A stretch of 39,725 nucleotides of DNA from CBFDBF01 sp050295355. Lineage in GTDB: Bacteria > Pseudomonadota > Gammaproteobacteria > Chromatiales > Chromatiaceae. Location: positions 1 through 39,725 of the forward strand of contig JBNKPL010000007.1 of assembly GCA_050295355.1 (NCBI GenBank), in the 5' to 3' direction. This document shows, piece after piece, positions 38,465 through 39,725 of the stretch; the stretch's first letter is position 1; every line of letters starts with the position of its first letter. The position numbers and the translations under genes were made by a program. The notes below the pieces were generated by a model. It saw only the letters and a list, made by a program, of their open reading frames with translations, made no database searches and was not told where the DNA came from.

Positions 38465-39725
38465 ATGAATGATACAAAAGATCTGTTATTCGAACTCGGC
38501 ACCGAAGAGCTGCCGCCCGTTGCCCTGAAACGGCTTTCCGAGGCGCTGACCCGTGAGTTTGTCGCCGGGCTGGAGAAGGCAAACCTCAGTCACGGCGAGG
38601 TGGAGAGCTTCGCCGCGCCGCGCCGCCTGGGTCTGCTGGTAAGACAGTGCGACACCCACCAGGCGGACCGCGAGGTGGAACGCCGCGGACCCGCGGTGCA
38701 GGCCGCCTTCGACAAGGAAGGCAAACCGTCCCAGGCGGCGGAGGGGTTCGCCCGCTCCTGCGGCACCACCGTGGATCAGCTGGAACGCATGACCACCGAC
38801 AAGGGGGAGTGGCTGTTCTATAAGGTCGCGGAGAAAGGCAAGCCCGCCGCGGAACTGCTGCCCGAGATCGCCGAACACGCCCTCAACCGCCTGCCCATCC
38901 CCAAGCGCATGCGCTGGGGCGCATCCGAGGCGCAGTTTGTGCGCCCGGTACATTGGCTGCTGTTTCTGCACGGCGACCAGGTGGTGCCCTGCACCCTGCT
39001 GGATGCCGAGGCCGGGAATCTCACCTACGGTCACCGCTTTCACCATCCCGATGCCATCACCATCGAGAGCCCGGACCAGTACGCCGCCAAGCTGCTGGAG
39101 CCCGGCCATGTGATCGCCGACTTTGCCGCTCGGCGCGACAAGATCCGCCAGCAGGTGGAACACACCGCCGAGGCCCTCGGCGGCCGGGCGGACCTGGACG
39201 CCGATCTGCTGGATGAGGTGACCGCCCTCAACGAGAGGCCGGTCCCCATCGCCGCCACCTTCGAGGAGAAATTCCTGGCGGTGCCCCAGGAGGCGCTGGT
39301 TCTCACCATGAAGAAGAACCAGAAATACTTCCCCCTGTTCGATGACGAAAACCGTCTGATGAACCACTTCATCACCATCGCCAACATCGACAGCCCGCGG
39401 CCCGAGCTGATCAAGGAGGGCAACGAACGGGTGGTGCGGCCGCGTCTCTCCGACGCCATGTTCTTCTGGCAGCAGGACGGCAAGCGCAAACTGGAAGACC
39501 ATGTGGAGGCCCTGCAGAAGGTGGTGTTCCACAACCGCCTGGGCAGCATGTTTGAAAAGTCGGAACGGGTGGCCGGGCTGGCCGCCTACATCGCCGGGCA
39601 GATCGAGGGCGATGCGGAGCTGGCCATGCGCGCCGGCCTGTTGAGCCGCTGCGACCTGCTCACTGAAATGGTCTTTGAGTTCCCCGAAATGCAGGGGATC
39701 ATGGGCCGCTACCAGGCCCGCCGCG
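38465..39725 (+). CDS. glyS: Glycine--tRNA ligase beta subunit (partial, N-terminal 420 aa)
   Basis: The beta subunit, needed for tRNA recognition and activity of GlyQ. The start ATG (38465) is followed by the family hallmark LLFELGTEELPP. Further signatures are APRRLGLLV, RRGPAVQAAFD, RMRWGASEAQFVRPVHWLL and LVLTMKKNQKYFPLFD. The frame is open to the window edge, so about the last 40 percent is missing. It is a member of the glyQ-glyS operon. Confidence 0.97.
   Translation, partial: MNDTKDLLFELGTEELPPVALKRLSEALTREFVAGLEKANLSHGEVESFAAPRRLGLLVRQCDTHQADREVERRGPAVQAAFDKEGKPSQAAEGFARSCGTTVDQLERMTTDKGEWLFYKVAEKGKPAAELLPEIAEHALNRLPIPKRMRWGASEAQFVRPVHWLLFLHGDQVVPCTLLDAEAGNLTYGHRFHHPDAITIESPDQYAAKLLEPGHVIADFAARRDKIRQQVEHTAEALGGRADLDADLLDEVTALNERPVPIAATFEEKFLAVPQEALVLTMKKNQKYFPLFDDENRLMNHFITIANIDSPRPELIKEGNERVVRPRLSDAMFFWQQDGKRKLEDHVEALQKVVFHNRLGSMFEKSERVAGLAAYIAGQIEGDAELAMRAGLLSRCDLLTEMVFEFPEMQGIMGRYQARR

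Noticed and set aside
1..39725. CRISPR arrays, tRNA or rRNA genes, IS transposases, prophage genes
   Set aside because: I looked for regularly spaced repeats, tRNA-like cloverleaf sequences with TTCGA-type arms, and transposase or phage structural motifs and found none I could support.

Overview
The window reads as a chromosomal segment of a gammaproteobacterium, GC-rich apart from one AT-richer accessory stretch. The main clue is gene order. gpmI-envC-yibQ stands divergent to rhodanese(yibN-like)-secB-gpsA with trmL nearby, and glnA is followed by ntrB-ntrC, both as in E. coli and relatives. A large Na+/H+ antiporter-type complex, NhaA, a predicted persulfide-sensing ArsR regulator, a rhodanese and a TusA protein suggest sodium and sulfur metabolism, perhaps a marine or haloalkaline sulfur bacterium. 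That lifestyle is inference.

Bases 1-8358 (minus strand) hold one compact operon, mnhE-F-G-(DUF4040)-B-C-(fused D-D)-nuoH-nuoB-nuoC-nuoD-like, running off the left edge. The order is that of archaeal Mbh/Mbx/Mbs complexes: a Mrp antiporter module joined to a complex-I/group-4-hydrogenase module. Unusual points are a 1043-aa fusion of two antiporter subunits, an in-frame TAG in the nuoH-like gene, an altered Fe-S ligand set in the NuoB-like protein, and a CxxC in the NuoD-like protein.

Bases 8571-15292 (minus) hold gpmI-envC-ctpA-yibQ-DJ-1-nhaA. Bases 15449-17917 (plus) hold arsR-type regulator, rhodanese, secB and gpsA. trmL, a class-1B pyrD, a cNMP-HDOD protein and endonuclease V follow.

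Bases 21409-27264 are a nitrogen-control locus: glnA, a DUF4124 protein with a repeat tail, ntrB and ntrC. A sigma-54-type promoter and three NtrC-like palindromes lie in its intergenic regions. Next come a cation-diffusion facilitator, TusA and a PP-loop ATPase, arranged as a tight operon.

Bases 29827-36852 are an accessory region: a Pyr_excise-family protein, a DinB-like protein, a 48-aa Cys/His-rich microprotein, a MerR regulator, a DUF4124-glutaredoxin fusion and a two-gene short-Argonaute/SIR2-APAZ (SPARSA-type) defence operon. Beside the operon is a GIY-YIG gene packaged like an integron cassette with an attC-like hairpin. The right end returns to core genes: a PilZ protein, glyQ and the 5' part of glyS. 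A dispersed repeat with CTCTGTG-rich inverted termini occurs twice, each time inside an operon (nuoH/nuoB and glyQ/glyS). I saw no rRNA, tRNA, CRISPR array, IS transposase or integrase.
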